From Candidatus Binatia bacterium (lineage in GTDB: Bacteria > Desulfobacterota > Binatia > UBA12015), in NCBI GenBank assembly GCA_029243485.1, contig JAQWRY010000072.1:62001-126000 (forward strand): a stretch of 64,000 nucleotides of DNA, written 5' to 3'. Position 1 is the stretch's first letter, and each line of letters starts with the position of its first letter. A program made the translations under genes and the position numbers. The notes beneath the pieces are model-generated. The model did no database searches and had not been told where the DNA came from. It was given only the letters and a program-made list of their open reading frames with translations. Of this stretch, positions 63,644 through 64,000 are shown piece by piece.

Positions 63644-64000
63644 ATGCGTGCTCTGGCGGAGGATCTTGCCGATCTGGAGGCTCGCGACCTGCTCCGTGTT
63701 CGCCGGCTCGTCGGGGGTGTCCAGGGCCCCGAGGTCGAGCTCGACGGACGTCGGGTCCTCTGCCTCGCGTCGAACAACTATCTCGGACTCGCCGGCGACC
63801 CTCAGGTGATCGAGGCGAGCGCCGAGGCGCTGCGGGCCGGCGGTGCCAGTGCGGCGGCGTCGCCGCTCATCAGTGGCCACATGGACGCCCATGACACCCT
63901 CGAGCGCGAGCTCGCGGATTGGCTCGGGTGCGAGGCTGCCCTGGTGTTCGGGTCGGGCTATCACGCGAATATCGGTGTGATCGCAGCGCTCGCGCAGAAG
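63644..64000 (+). CDS. bioF: 8-amino-7-oxononanoate synthase, 3' end outside window
   Basis: PLP-dependent alpha-oxoamine synthase joining pimeloyl-ACP/CoA and alanine in biotin synthesis. 119 residues visible to the window end with no stop: LAEDLADLEARDLLRVRRLV, VLCLASNNYLGLAGDPQVIE, SAAASPLISGHMDAHDTLER, ELADWLGCEAALVFGSGYHA. The N-terminal region and LISG-H motif are those of BioF; the PLP Lys lies beyond the window. The upstream frame contains stops, and the ATG follows GGAGGG with almost no gap, so it may be read from a leaderless message. Other alpha-oxoamine synthases (Kbl, HemA, Spt) are less likely given the operator. Confidence 0.85.
   Translation, partial: MRALAEDLADLEARDLLRVRRLVGGVQGPEVELDGRRVLCLASNNYLGLAGDPQVIEASAEALRAGGASAAASPLISGHMDAHDTLERELADWLGCEAALVFGSGYHANIGVIAALAQK

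Overview
The window is about 64 kb of GC-rich DNA from a Gram-negative bacterium: RND efflux pump, OprB-like and other outer-membrane proteins, LolA-like protein, periplasmic cytochromes and an mreBCD-mrdA-rodA cluster. Two F420-type luciferase-like oxidoreductases, delta-60 repeats, a two-copy Cys domain typical of uncultured deltaproteobacterial lineages, a Chloroflexus-type malyl-CoA lyase and a GSII glutamine synthetase suggest an uncultured soil/sediment lineage such as Binatota (Binatia) or a relative. That placement is inferred from gene content, not shown by a marker. I saw no rRNA, tRNA, CRISPR array, integrase or transposase.

Layout. 1-4.7 kb: 5'-truncated CusA-type pump, LLM oxidoreductase, RCC1-like relic. 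5-7.8 kb: large secreted repeat protein. 7.8-23.2 kb: carbon metabolism on both strands: methylmalonyl-CoA mutase, its chaperone MeaB and an FAH-family enzyme; a SucC/SucD-type CoA ligase with a one-cluster ferredoxin; two TIM-barrel CoA-ester lyases (one very like Chloroflexus Mcl) with a membrane-anchored GST; GSII. Sulfatase-fold and amidohydrolase genes and a PH-like/ABC chimera lie between them. 23.2-28.7 kb: Ser/Thr kinase, lipoprotein amidohydrolase, arsR-arsI, a SnoaL-like protein and a serine hydrolase. 28.7-35.4 kb: di-haem peroxidase-like protein, UvrD-type helicase, then a tight four-gene set (54-residue membrane peptide, LLM oxidoreductase, small alpha/beta hydrolase, BtrH_N-type protein). 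35.5-41.7 kb: TPR relic, KefB-like antiporter with EIIA domain, tandem DoxX, LolA-like protein, shortened RND/cNMP protein, HTH and SH3 proteins. 41.8-49.3 kb: folA-thyA, outer-membrane protein, delta-60/Cys-rich protein, phosphotransferase/DUF6285 pair, trxA. 49.4-61 kb: porin, cell-shape cluster, PpiD-like foldase, HTTM protein with a partner, radA. 61-64 kb: GH15 enzyme, oxidoreductase relic, and the start of bioF behind a BirA-like operator.

How genes may work together. Mutase, MeaB, SucCD/MtkAB-like ligase and malyl-CoA lyases fit interconversion of succinyl-, methylmalonyl- and malyl-CoA with glyoxylate. The ligase could be succinyl-CoA synthetase or malate thiokinase; sequence alone does not decide. 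arsR-arsI is a self-regulated organoarsenical unit whose promoter and operator overlap the start codon, implying a leaderless message.

Broken genes are frequent: at least seven relics (RCC1-like, two-copy Cys domain, secreted C-terminus, formyl-THF cyclo-ligase N-terminus, TPR lipoprotein, sulfatase tail, FAD oxidoreductase), plus a chimera and an RND protein that seems to have lost several segments in frame. This is either active gene erosion or, for the simple frameshifts, assembly error; read mapping would decide.
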